The notes beneath the pieces were generated by a model. That model was not told where the DNA came from, ran no database searches, and was given only the letters and a program-made list of their open reading frames with translations. A stretch of 64,000 nucleotides of DNA from Bubalus kerabau (Eukaryota; Chordata; Mammalia; Artiodactyla; Bovidae), in the NCBI RefSeq assembly GCF_029407905.1, contig NC_073627.1, positions 124,137,697 through 124,201,696 on the forward strand. Direction: 5' to 3'. Positions 22,053 through 32,826 of the stretch are shown one piece after another. Each line of letters opens with the position of its first letter. The first letter of the stretch is position 1. Made by a program: the position numbers and the translations under genes.

Positions 22053-22257
22053 CTCTGTGGTGCTCTGCATCGTGGTGCTTCTTGTCATCTTTAATTGCCA
22101 AGTGAGACTGGCCACTCAGAGCACTAGACAGCGCCAGGAGGCCGGCACTGCCGCCGAGGGGCGGGATTCCAGGAGGCTGAAGTCCCGAAGGGTGAGGGGT
22201 GAGGGGCACTGGAGGTCCGTGGCCATGAGAAAGATGCTGAGCTTGCAACTGCTGCTG
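22053..22257 (-). CDS. TLE1: TLE1 exon 7 (GP domain)
   Basis: This 205-base exon encodes 68 codons plus one base, about residues 125-192. It runs QQQLQAQHLSHGHGPPVPLT, PHPSGLQPPGIPPLGGSAGL, LALSSALSGQSHLAIKDDKK and HHDAEHHR. It is the Gly/Pro-rich GP domain, which in this family contacts histone deacetylases. LSHGHGPPVPLTPHPSG and DKKHHDAEHHR identify TLE1. Four CAG triplets in a row span the acceptor, so the start at 22257 (three Gln) is chosen to match the known protein. Starts three or six bases later are possible. The donor is G followed by GTGAGA, and phase 1 passes to the microexon. Confidence 0.97.
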
Positions 22258-22350
22258 CTGTTGGAGGTGGTGGTTGAGAGGAAGAGGGAGAGAGAAAGAA
22301 AAAGTGGTGGTGGCGGCGGCGGTGGTGGCATCCGGGTAGAAACCAGACAT
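22258..22350 (-). other. In-frame open extension upstream of exon 7 with an ATG
   Basis: The frame of exon 7 stays open through the end of intron 6 back to an ATG at 22348-22350, coding MSGFYPDATTAAATTTFSFS and then LPLPLNHHLQQ before the exon's own QQQ. This would matter only if transcription started inside intron 6. The -3 base is G, a fair start context. The peptide is low in complexity and shows no family similarity, so it may be a chance open frame. Confidence 0.25.
22305..22329 (+). repeat. GGT/GGC trinucleotide repeat
   Basis: A run of GGT and GGC triplets is followed by a GA-rich stretch (on the plus strand, to its left), about 50-70 bases upstream of the exon 7 acceptor. On the coding strand it reads CCA/GCC triplets just before the pyrimidine tract. 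The length may vary between animals. Confidence 0.75.
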
Positions 22351-22937
22351 GACATGAGAGGATGGAGGAGACAGATCAGGAGGTTACACACACACACAGC
22401 AAAAAGAGAGAGAGAGGGAGGAAAGGGAGAAAAAAAAAATGTGGTTAGTACGTTCAGTCCATCAAAAGCCTGCATCTGCTTAGTTACCTGATATCATATA
22501 ATCGTCCCAAAACATAATCTTCAGACTAACATTGTCACTTTCTGGCCTAACTCACACCCTGAGAACGTAGCTGTGCAAGCTTGGCTAGGTAAGTAAGCCC
22601 TCACATATTAGTTAGTCCCATCTCTAGGCAGCTCCAGGGTTGAAATCCAGTGCTGTCACTGAATCTAAGATGCCACAGATTTTGGGTTCATTCTGATTTC
22701 AGAAAGGTTACAACAGGGGAGGCACAGATATACATCCTACAATATAGTACCTATATTCTCAACAAGTCACAAGTTACTAGGCGATTCCATTCTACCCCAG
22801 CATTCTTGTATTAACCTAACACAATGGTAGGATGAGACAAAACCAAATATTAACATACCCAGAAAGAAGGAAGAACTAGCATCTCTTATGCACTGGTGTG
22901 CCCTTACTTCATCAAGGTTTATCTTCATCTTAAGTCA

Positions 22938-23012
22938 GTTCTACTTCATCAAACCCTCACAGAAATGAGGAAGTACTGATACTCCCATTTCACAGGTGGC
23001 CAGGCTCAAGGC
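22938..23012 (-). repeat. MIR-like fragment
   Basis: The segment contains aaccctcacagaaatgagga and ctcccatttcacaggtggcc, a diverged reverse MIR. Confidence 0.4.
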
Positions 23013-26000
23013 ACTGAGTTTCTCCCACCAGGTGGGAGGGGAGTGAAGTCAACATAGGAAGGGCCGTCATGGTACCACCACATACAGAGGGAGGCCTCAG
23101 GGAGACATGCATGTGACAACTCAAAGAAACCACAGAGGCAGAACTTTGATTATCCCTTCCTTTCTCCTGAGCTTCATGCCCCAAACCAGCCCCTCTCCAT
23201 GTCACGGAGGAAGACACCGGGATACAGTGAGGCCAAGAAGCCTGCTGAGGAAAACACTGTTGATGACCAAGTCCCTCGTTCCTAAATGCCTTCACCTCTA
23301 TTGCTTAACCCATTCCAGAAGTTATAAATTGGTTCATATTAAAAAGTACCATTGCTCTCATATATTATATTTAAGACACACTACAGGAAATGAAAAAGTA
23401 TCCCAGAAATGGCCCCTCCACTATAAATCTGGCTGCATTTCAGCTGTCCAACATAAAACTCATTTTTGATGAGATAGTAAAAACGATTAAAGCTCAATTT
23501 CTAAGGTGTAATGTTAGGAAATTCTTAAGATTCTGATTTGTGCTCACTTCCCTGGGACTCAATTACTAGTTTTATTTATTACCCCCTTGCGTGTACTGAA
23601 TATATTAGATCTTTATGCCAGATCTTCAGTAATTTCCACCCCAACTACTGATATTTGATTGAATACTAAACAGGTTTCCAGCCCTCAAGAGCAAGCAGCA
23701 GCTAAAAGGCAGAAATCAGTGTCTACAGTTATCTTACAGTGAATTTTCAACCACTCCTAGTATCTTTTTAAAAATCTTTAGAAGCCAACCTCTTTAAACT
23801 TCCATTCCTTCCAAAGAGAGCACAGTTCTAATGAGAAGGAAATTGGAAAAGGGAGTGAGGTCAGAGAGAGCAACATTAATAGCATTCTTGGAAAGTATTT
23901 ATAAACTACTCATTCACCATTTGAGATCATAATAACAATTTCTTTATGCATAAAATCACCTTCCTGTCATCCCAAAGACACTAATTCCTGCTCTCTCACC
24001 TTTTAAGAGCTCAGCAATAGCAGGACATAAAACTGAAGAAGCTGGCAGAGGCATCACGGTCCACTAGGCATGCTCATTAGCACTTAATTAGGAACTAGAC
24101 ACCTGCCATAAGAAATGTGCTCAGAGAAGGATGAGGAACAGGTCTGCCCTACCAGCGATTACTATCATTACTCGGAGAGTGAGAGCTATGTCCGGCTGCT
24201 GCGAGGGGAAGGCAGTGATGCATACAGAAGTGGGTGCAGTGGGGTAATTAAGAGCAGCACTGATTAAAAGAAGATGAGCGAGGCTAAGCAGAGGGGAAGG
24301 ACTTTAACTACAGGGTGGAGGATACAACCCTATCACCCTTCCCTGCACCCCGCCCCTCCCAGTTACCCCCCTAAAATTCCCCCCCCAAATGGAGTTACCA
24401 AAAAAATGACTCCAGACGTGGGATTTTATGTCAGAGTTAAGGCAGTCTCAGGTGACATTTGAAGACGCTAGAAGGAAGGGAATTTTCTGCCAAAGCCAAG
24501 TTGGTTTTTAGAAAGATGAACTGGAAAGCATTCTCATTACTAAAAAGAAGACTAAGCTTACAAAATAAAGGGGCTTTGCCTCAGCTGTGAAGCAGACCTG
24601 AAAGGTTAAACCCAACATTTAGGCAAATGGCTCTCAACAGAGCTCTCCAACAGCTTACACTGGCCATAGGTAACCCCCACCTCTACCCTGCTATAGAGTT
24701 TCAGGCCCATGAAGACAGTCTATTATTAGAGGCAATGAGGTTCTTCCATTCTGAGCTTGGCCATCTTGAAAGTGCCTTCTTCCACCTTTTATAAAAAAGC
24801 ATAACTCTCTCACAAAATGAAAGGAATACTTAAGTAGATAGCAACAGGATGAATCACAGCTACTGAAGATGCTGCAGACCCAGGAAACATGAACACTGCT
24901 GCCTCACATTCTACTTCTTTATCCTGCCATGCAGAGCTCCTAGATCATAATTCCAGCTTCCTTATCTGGCCTCAGCTTAGAACATACCAGAGGGAGGGAG
25001 GGTGGGAATCATGGCTCCCATTTCACAGATGAAAGAGTGGCTTGCCATGGGTTCTCAGCCAGAATGATGATTGAAAACCTTTCATTCCCTTCAACAGCAT
25101 CTCTCCTGTGACCCCAGCAGCCCAGGCATGTTCATAAGGAGTCAGTGACAGACCCAGGGTTCCCAAGCAGCGGAAGGAAGAAGACAAGCTCTTTCTCCAC
25201 TGATGACTTCACATTTCTCCCTTCCCAGGTAAGGAGATACTCCTGAGGGCACGCAACACTGTACACCCAGAGACAATCCACTTCACTGTCGGATGTTTAC
25301 TGGGAAATAAAACGATCTCCACAATGCAGCCTCGGCAGCAGTGACAGATGGGAATTTGTTCTGAGATTTACAACTCACAAGTGCCATCTCTCCAGTCTCC
25401 ACTTCCCAACACCCTACATATGAGAAATGAAAACATCTTTCACTCTAGTTCTCTTCCAAGGAAGCTGATAAGGAAGAATCAAGCTGAAACAGAGATAGTT
25501 CTGGCTTCTCTCAGAAGACGCTTAATAAATAAGAAGTGTTGTCTGTAAGATAAAATATTCATGGAAATGAATAGAGGGCCCACATCCAGGAGATTAAAAC
25601 AGCTGACTCCAAAAGAGCAGCTGACCTGTCCCATGTGTTCTTGAAAGAACATGTTGTTTTGTGTTTTTTTTTTTTTCTCCCCACAGTTTACCTGAGACAG
25701 CCTAATACCCATCACCTTCACTAAAAGAAAAAAAACATGAATGCTACTCAAAAATATGTGTTAGAACAAAAGACACTACTATACAGCCAGCAACACCTCA
25801 AAACACCCAATGGCTCTGCCAATTAAGGGAATTTACATGCATCAGTCCTCCATAGACCCAAACCTGCCCAAATCATTGGGGAAACTAAAATGTTTCTCAA
25901 CATGACAGCAAGGCTGGAAAAATTCAACCTTCTACCCATTCATTAGCTTGCACTAATTAGTAAACTTTTTTTTTAAGTGATTGGCTATAGATTTATAACC

Positions 26001-26092
26001 ACAGAACACACAAGCAAAACAGTTTACAAAGCTATCAGAAAAGGCATTTTTGATGAACAGTGGTGGTTGAGGCAATATGTATCAATCTAAAC

Positions 26093-26346
26093 AGGTGGTT
26101 CTCAAACAAAGCAATTTTGACAGCCTTTTCCCCCATCCCAGGGACATTTGGCAACATCTAGAGACATTTATGGTTGTCACAGCTGGGAGGGAGAGAGGAG
26201 GAGAAGTGCTACTGGCGTCCAGTAGGTAGAGGCCGGGGATGCCGTTCAACGCCGTACAATGCACAGTACAATGCACAGAACAGCCCTCATCACAGAGAAT
26301 TCACAAGCCTAAAATGTCAGTAACACTGAAACAGAGAAATTCTGGT
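26093..26346 (+). mobile_element. MER5A hAT-Charlie DNA transposon
   Basis: It reads gtggttctcaaacaaagcaa, gggacatttggcaacatcta, gagacatttatggttgtcac, gctactggcgtccagtaggt and tacaatgcacagaacagccc. These follow the MER5A consensus in order from end to end. It is an old non-autonomous element with no coding capacity. Confidence 0.88.
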
Positions 26347-27879
26347 CTAGATCTAAGCTAGAATTCTGTACCATTATGTTAGAATCCATGTTCTTATATG
26401 CCAAAGGATTTGCCAAATTGTTTAAAACCCAAAAGTACTTTTCAGCATTCAACTCTTCACTGTCCTTTCTCCATCAAGTACCTTGTCACGACCCCCCAAA
26501 ATGAGCAGCTGCTTATGCTGACTCCAGTAACAATTTAAAACAAACAGAAACTTCACATTTTACAAAACAATTTGGAGAAAGAGCTACACTGGGAACTTTT
26601 ACGGACTGTTCTGATGCCACAGAGATGATTAGGGAAAGGTTTAGTTTGGGGCATGAGGAGATAAATGCACTCATTCTTACCCAAACAATTTGAATAGGCT
26701 GGGAATGAGATGAAGAAAACAAACACCAAACCCTGAGTTAATGATACTGAAAACCCACAAGGAATAAAATAACCTCATCCATATCAAACAACAGCCATGC
26801 ATTTAGAATTTTAATTCACATTTTACCTAGTGCAGCCCAGGTCAATTATGTTGCTATAATGAAATTGACTTTGCTGTTTACATTCAGAGCTTTAATGTAA
26901 TAGTGAGGTGGTTTTTACATTTTTGTTTCTAAAACAGGTATAGCACAAGATTTATCACCACAAAGCTGCCTATACAGGTAGAAAGGAAACCAGAAAAATG
27001 AAGACCAATATCCCCCTCATCCCCACTAGATGTTAATAAGTTCCTCATCACCAACCACTGAATCAATTTGAATTTCTGAAATTTAACCCACTTTACAACC
27101 TTTGGGAAAACTGTGTCACACAAACCACAAACTGAACCCAACCAGAACTAAAACCATGCCCCAAAACAGCATCTCCAATGCTAAAAGTGTGACAGTACGT
27201 GGCATTTATAGCACTTGGTATTTAAACACTTTTAAAGGTGGGGAGGGGGAGAGTGAAAAGTAGCATTTATTGACAGTTTTCTCCAAATCACTCTTCCTTG
27301 ATTTTCTGCTATTACTCTGTTCTTTAAAACGCTCAGTTCTTATCTTGGGAGAGTGCATAAAAAGAAAATTGGTATGCTACGATAAATAAGTGGGAGAAGT
27401 GGGGAAGAGCTGTGTGGCAGCAGAAACATCAAGGACACTACTCTGGGAGTTATCTGGAAACCTCCCATTATGTGGATGGCCTCTCGTGTGAAGAGGGGCA
27501 GGGGTGATAAACAGGCAGGAACTGCTTGCTGGGGCCAAGAATTCACAAGCCACTTGAAGACAATAAAAAGTAAGTAAATAAATAAATCCACCGAAAGGCC
27601 CCATTTTGATGCAGGAGCACACAGAAACAAAACTGCTGACCTACATGTAGGCAGGCACCCAGATGAAGGCCTAAAATTCTGAAAAGGATCGAAACTCTTC
27701 TTTTCTGTTTCTGTATTTCGGCTAACCTGCACAGGCCAACCTGTTCTGCATCATCACCCTGACTTACTCATTCTACCTGCCCTGGGTACCTGTTTCCATC
27801 ATGACTTAAAGACCTAAACTAGAGTGAGTTTTTACAAGTCATGGGCACTTAAGTAGATCCACTTCTAAAACCAGATAAG

Positions 27880-28730
27880 GTTTCAATATAAAGATGCTCA
27901 CCATAACCAGCCATCAGAGAAATATAAATCAAAACTACAAATCAGACAGCATGTCACACCCACTAGGAGGACTAGAATCCAACAATGGACAATACCAAGT
28001 GTTGGAGAAGAAGCAGAGAAACTGGAATTCTCACCCACTGCTAGGGGGGGAATGTAAAATGCTACAGCCACTGGGCTGTTTAAAAAGTTAGATGGAATTA
28101 CCATATGACCCAGAGACTCCATTCCTAGATATAAATACCAGATAAAAGAAAACATGCCCAAAGAAAAATTTTTATACAAATGTTTCAGTTCAGTCTCTCA
28201 GTCATGTCTGACTCTTTGCGACCCCGTGGACTGCAGCACGCCAGCCCTCCCTCTCATCACCAGCTCCCAGAATTTACTCAAACTCATGTCCATTGAATCA
28301 GTGATGCCATGCAACCATCTCATCCTCATACAAATATTTACAGCAGCATTATTTATAATAGCCAAAATGCAGAAACAATTAAATGACCAGCAAGTGACTG
28401 GACAGATAACAAATGCAGTATACTGATGTAATAGAATATTTTTCATCAAAAAAAGGACTCAAAAATCTTGAAAACATTATGCCAAGTGAAACAAGCCAGA
28501 CAAAGGAACGTATTATGTGATTCCATTTACAGGAAATATTCAGAACAGAAAAATCCATAAGAGATAGAAAGATTAAGCATTGCCAGGGAGTTGAAGGGAT
28601 GGAGAAGGGGGGTCTTGACTGCTAATGAATATGGGTTTATTTTTGGAGTGATGAAAATGTTCAAGAATTACATATTAGTGATAGTTATACATGTTTGTAA
28701 ATATATTAAAAACACTGTGCTTTTAAAAGG
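27880..28730 (+). mobile_element. L1 LINE 3' fragment (old), split by a BovB piece
   Basis: The plus strand carries the end of L1 ORF2 and the 3'UTR, with phrases such as ggaattaccatatgacccag, cagcattatttataatagcc and gaaacaagccagacaaagga. It is 5'-truncated and no frame stays open. A BovB-derived piece interrupts it at 28183-28328. The matching sequence on the two sides (atacaaatgttt and atacaaatattt) is its target duplication. Confidence 0.88.
28183..28328 (-). mobile_element. BovB 3'-end fragment inserted in L1
   Basis: It reads ttcagttcagtctctcagtc on the plus strand through to tgccatgcaaccatctcatc, matching the 3' end of BovB in reverse. It is 5'-truncated. Flanking near-identical atacaaat-type duplications show it jumped into the older L1. 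Confidence 0.88.
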
Positions 28731-28736
28731 GTGAGT

Positions 28737-28868
28737 GAGGGACTTCCCTGGCAATCCAGTGGTTAAGACTTTGCCTTCTAATGCAGGGGGGTGCAGGTTC
28801 AAACCCTAGTTGGGGAGCTGAAAGTCCACATGTGTCACAGCCAGAAAACCAAAGAAACATAAAATAGA
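28737..28868 (+). mobile_element. CHR-type SINE
   Basis: It starts gggacttccctggcaatcca, includes gttaagactttgccttctaa and ggtgcaggttcaaaccctag, and then an A-rich tail. It lies directly after the end of the L1 fragment. Confidence 0.85.
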
Positions 28869-31800
28869 ATCAATATTGTGAAAAATTCCGTAGAGACTTT
28901 AAAAATGGTCCACATTTTAAAAAGTTCTTTGAAAAAAAAAAAAAGCAGGGTGAATGATATGGTACATAAATCACCCATCAATTAAAAAAACCTGCATAGA
29001 TCTAATAATTAAAATGAGATGTTCTACTTTCTATTCTGAAGAGTTCTTCCCCTGAAAAGAGGGAAAATATTATAATGCCTTCTAATAAATCCAAATAAAA
29101 ATCATATGAAAATATATGGGGACATGAACAAGTAAACAACGCTTCAGCAAGTTTCCTAATAAATTAAAAGCACACTGCCTATTCAGAGGAACTCAGACAC
29201 TGAAGCCAAGCCCTGCATTTGTTAGATACCTAGCTGTACTCTAGGTTTAAAAAAAAAAAAAAAAAAAAAGTCAGATGCAGAGAAGACTTCTCGGCTGTAT
29301 TGCTCCATCCCTTTGGAAAATTAATAAACGGGCTGAACTATTGGAATTTAAGTGGCAGGTAAGTCACTAAATAGAAGCTGGTAGAGCTGGAAGATCCATG
29401 TTTGTTGTCATTTTAGTTACTTCCTGTGGTAGCAGGCTATGCATTATTCTCCTAGGGTGATTTTGTTTTATAAAGAAACTTACAGCTGGGTTACTGATGG
29501 GCTTTCCAGGGATTAACTGCATACTCATAAGAATAAGAGGCTAACCTCATCCTCTTAAACTTCACACACTACAATCCTATAGATGGCTGACAGCTACAGC
29601 CGGAGGAGAAAAATAATCCAACATTCTTGCTAATCCTTAAACCAATCATCTCATGCAACAATGGGGAGTCCTTTAGGTCTACAACTCAATCTCTTCAGGA
29701 CAGAAAGGCTCCTTCTACTGATACATCAGAAGTCTGTATTCACAGCCATCACCTACACAAACACACGTAGTCAGATACCACAAACCACCCTAGGCTTCTT
29801 TTATTTCACACTAAGTTGTTTTAAAGTATAGAGAATTATAAATTTGCCTATGAAACAAGAATACACACCTGACCAAAACTAGAGCCCCAAACCAGAGCCC
29901 CACAGACCTTGACAGAAGTTATATTTGGGGAAAGTAAGTTAGATCACATCCAAATAAATGAGTAAGGATAAACAAGTTTGCTTATATTAACTCCAAATTT
30001 CCTTGAGTTCCTGACCTTCATATACTGCTATGGAAAATTGTTTACATTTTCTTATGTCCAACAATCAGCACAGAGGCAGCTATCAGAAATCTGGCATTTT
30101 GTGGTAGGGGAATTGGTCATCTAGGCATCTCTTCTAATTCTGCCTTCCTTCTAATTCCATCTCAAGGATCCCTGCCACTTCTCAGTGCCAACAAAAGAAC
30201 TGGTCCCTCACGCTTTATGCTGAGTAAGGAAGCCAAAAGTGCCTGATCCTCACACTTTTGCTTCTCAAACTTCTCTCCATCTGTTCCCCAAAGTTAACTT
30301 TTCCCTCGGTTCTGAATTTTAAGTTTGTTCACCAAAAGTTAAATGGCAATGCTTCTACACTGCTGTGTCCTTATTAAAACTCATTCAAGCACACGACTTA
30401 ATGGCAGAAGCAGAGCATCTGGCTGGGTCTAATCTCAAATAACAATATCCAGGTAACCACCAGAAAAGACAAAAGAGGAGGTGACCCACTGCCTGGAGTA
30501 ATCACCCTTTGAAGAAGCTTGGTCAACTGGACCCAGAGATGTGCTACAGGCACTGAGAGAAACCAGGCAGGCAAAACTGCAGTTCAGGGCAGTCAGTTCA
30601 CCCACATGTCAGGCAAAGGCTGCTGGTCAGTCTTACCCTCTACAAAAGCCATACAAGGTAAATGGCATTGTCCACCTGAAGATGGACGCTGATGGAGCTA
30701 AACTGGCTGTACGAGGTCACAAAGCATAATAGTGCCAAGTGTCCCAAAAAAGTCCAGTCTTATCCTAGGACCAGGTAACACGGGTACCAACACGGGCACC
30801 ATGTTCTCCAAGGTTCAGTTCAGTTCAGTCACTCAGTCATGTCTGACTCTTTGTGACTCCATGAACCACAGCATGCCAGGCCTCCCTGTCCATCACCAAC
30901 TCCCGGAGTCCACCCAAACCCAGGTCCATTGAGTCAGTGATGCCATCCAACCATCTCATCCTCTGTCGTCCCCTTCTCCTCCTGCCCTCAATCTTTGCCA
31001 GCATCAGGGTCTTTTCCAATGAGTCAGCTCTTCACATCAGGTGGCCAAAGTATTGGAGTTTTAGCTTCAACATCAGTCCTTCCAATGAAAACCCAGCACT
31101 GATCTCCTTTAGGATGGACTGGTTGGATCTCCTTGCAGTCCAAAGGACTCTCAAGAGTCTTCTCCAACACCACAGTTCAAAAGCATCAATTCTTGAGCGC
31201 TCAGCTTTCTCCACAGTCCAACTCTCACAACCATACATGACCACTGGAAAAACCATAGCCTTGACTAGACGGACCTTTGTTGACAAAGTAATGTCTCTGC
31301 TTATTAATATGCTGTCTACAGTGGTCATAACTTTCCTTCTAAGGAGTAAGCGTCTTTTAATTTCATGGCTGCAGTCACCATCTGCAGTGATTTTGGAGCC
31401 CCCAAAAATAAAGTCTGTCACTGTTTCCACTGTCTCCCCTTCTATTTGCCATTAAGTGATGGGACCAGATGCCATGATCTTAGTTTTCTGAATGTTGAGC
31501 TTTAAGCCAACTTTTCACTCTCCTCTTTCACTTTCATCAAGAGGCTCTTTAGTTCTTCTTCACTTTCTGCCATAAGAGTGGTGTCATCTGCATATCTGAG
31601 GTTATTGATATTTCTCCCGGCAATCTTGATTCCAGCTTGTGATTCCTCCAGCCCAGCATTTCTCATGATGTACTCTGCATTTAAGTTAAATATGCAGGGT
31701 GACAATACACAGCCTTGACGTACTCCTTTTCCTATTGGAACCAGTCTGTTGTTTCATGTCCAGTTCTAACTGTTGCTTCCTGATCTGCATACAGGTTTCT

Positions 31801-32073
31801 CAAGAGGCAGGTCAGGTGGTCTGGTATTCCCATCTCCTTCAGAATCTTCCACAGTTTATTGTGATCCACACAAAGGCTTTGGCATAGTCAATGAAGCAGA
31901 AATAATGTTTTTCTGGAACTCTCTTGCTTTTTCGATGATCCAGCAGACGTTGGCAATTTGATCTCTGGTTCTTCTGCCTTTTCTAAAACTAGCAAGAACA
32001 TCTGGAAGTTCACAGTTCACGTATTGCTGAAGCTTGGCTTGGAAAATTTTGAGCAGTACTTTACTAGTATATG

Positions 32074-32343
32074 CGGAGAAGGCAATGGCACCCCACTCCA
32101 GTACTCTTGCCTGGAAAATCCCATGGACGGAGAAGCCTCGTAGGCTGCAGTCCATGGGGTCGCTAGGAGTCGGACACGACTGAGCGACTTCACTTTCACT
32201 TTTCACTTTCATGCACTGGAGAAGGAAATGGCAACCCACTCCAGTGTTCTTGCCTGGAGAATCCCAGGGATGGGGGAGCCTGGTGGGCTGCCATCTATTG
32301 GGGTCACACAGAGTCGGACACGACTGAAGTGACTTACCTTACC
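32074..32343 (+). mobile_element. Bov-A2 SINE nested in BovB
   Basis: This bipartite element has two BovA units, one starting ggagaaggcaatggcacccc and the other ggagaaggaaatggcaaccc, joined by a tttcacttttcactttcat linker. A perfect 13-base duplication (ttactagtatatg) flanks it at 32061-32073 and 32344-32356. It therefore inserted into the already resident BovB. Confidence 0.95.
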
Positions 32344-32759
32344 TTACTAGTATATGAGATGAGTGCAACTGTGCAGTAGTTTGAGCATTCTTTGGCGTTG
32401 CCTTTCTTAGGGATTAAAATGAAAACGGACCTTTTCCAGTCCTGTGGCCACTGCTGAATTTTCCAAATGTGCTTGCATATTGAGTGCAACATTTTCACAG
32501 CATCATCTGTTGGGATTTGAAATAGCTCAACTGGAATTCCATCACCTCCACTAACTTTGTTCATAGCGATGCTTCCTAAGGCCCACTTGACTTCACATTC
32601 TAGGATGTCTGGCTCTAAGTGAGTGTGAATGATCACATCATCGTGATTATCTGGGTCATGAAGATCTTTTTTGTACAGTCTGTGTATTCTTGCCACTTCT
32701 TCTTAATATCTTCTGCTTGTTAGGTCCACACCATTTCTGTCCTTTATTGAGCCCATCTT

Positions 32760-32826
32760 GGAGGAGCCTGGTAGGCTACAGTCCACAGGGTCGCAAAGAG
32801 TTGGACACGACTAAGCGACTTCACTT
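32760..32826 (+). mobile_element. Truncated BovA-type SINE in BovB
   Basis: Sixty-seven bases of SINE 3' sequence (ggaggagcctggtaggctac to cgactaagcgacttcacttt) interrupt the BovB sequence between gagcccatctt and tgcatgaaatg. The flanking duplication is too short to prove, but the join in the LINE sequence is clear. Confidence 0.8.

Noticed and set aside
22057..22491. 144-codon plus-strand open frame
   Set aside because: It lies opposite TLE1 exon 7 and the GGT/GGC and GA repeats; low-complexity shadow.
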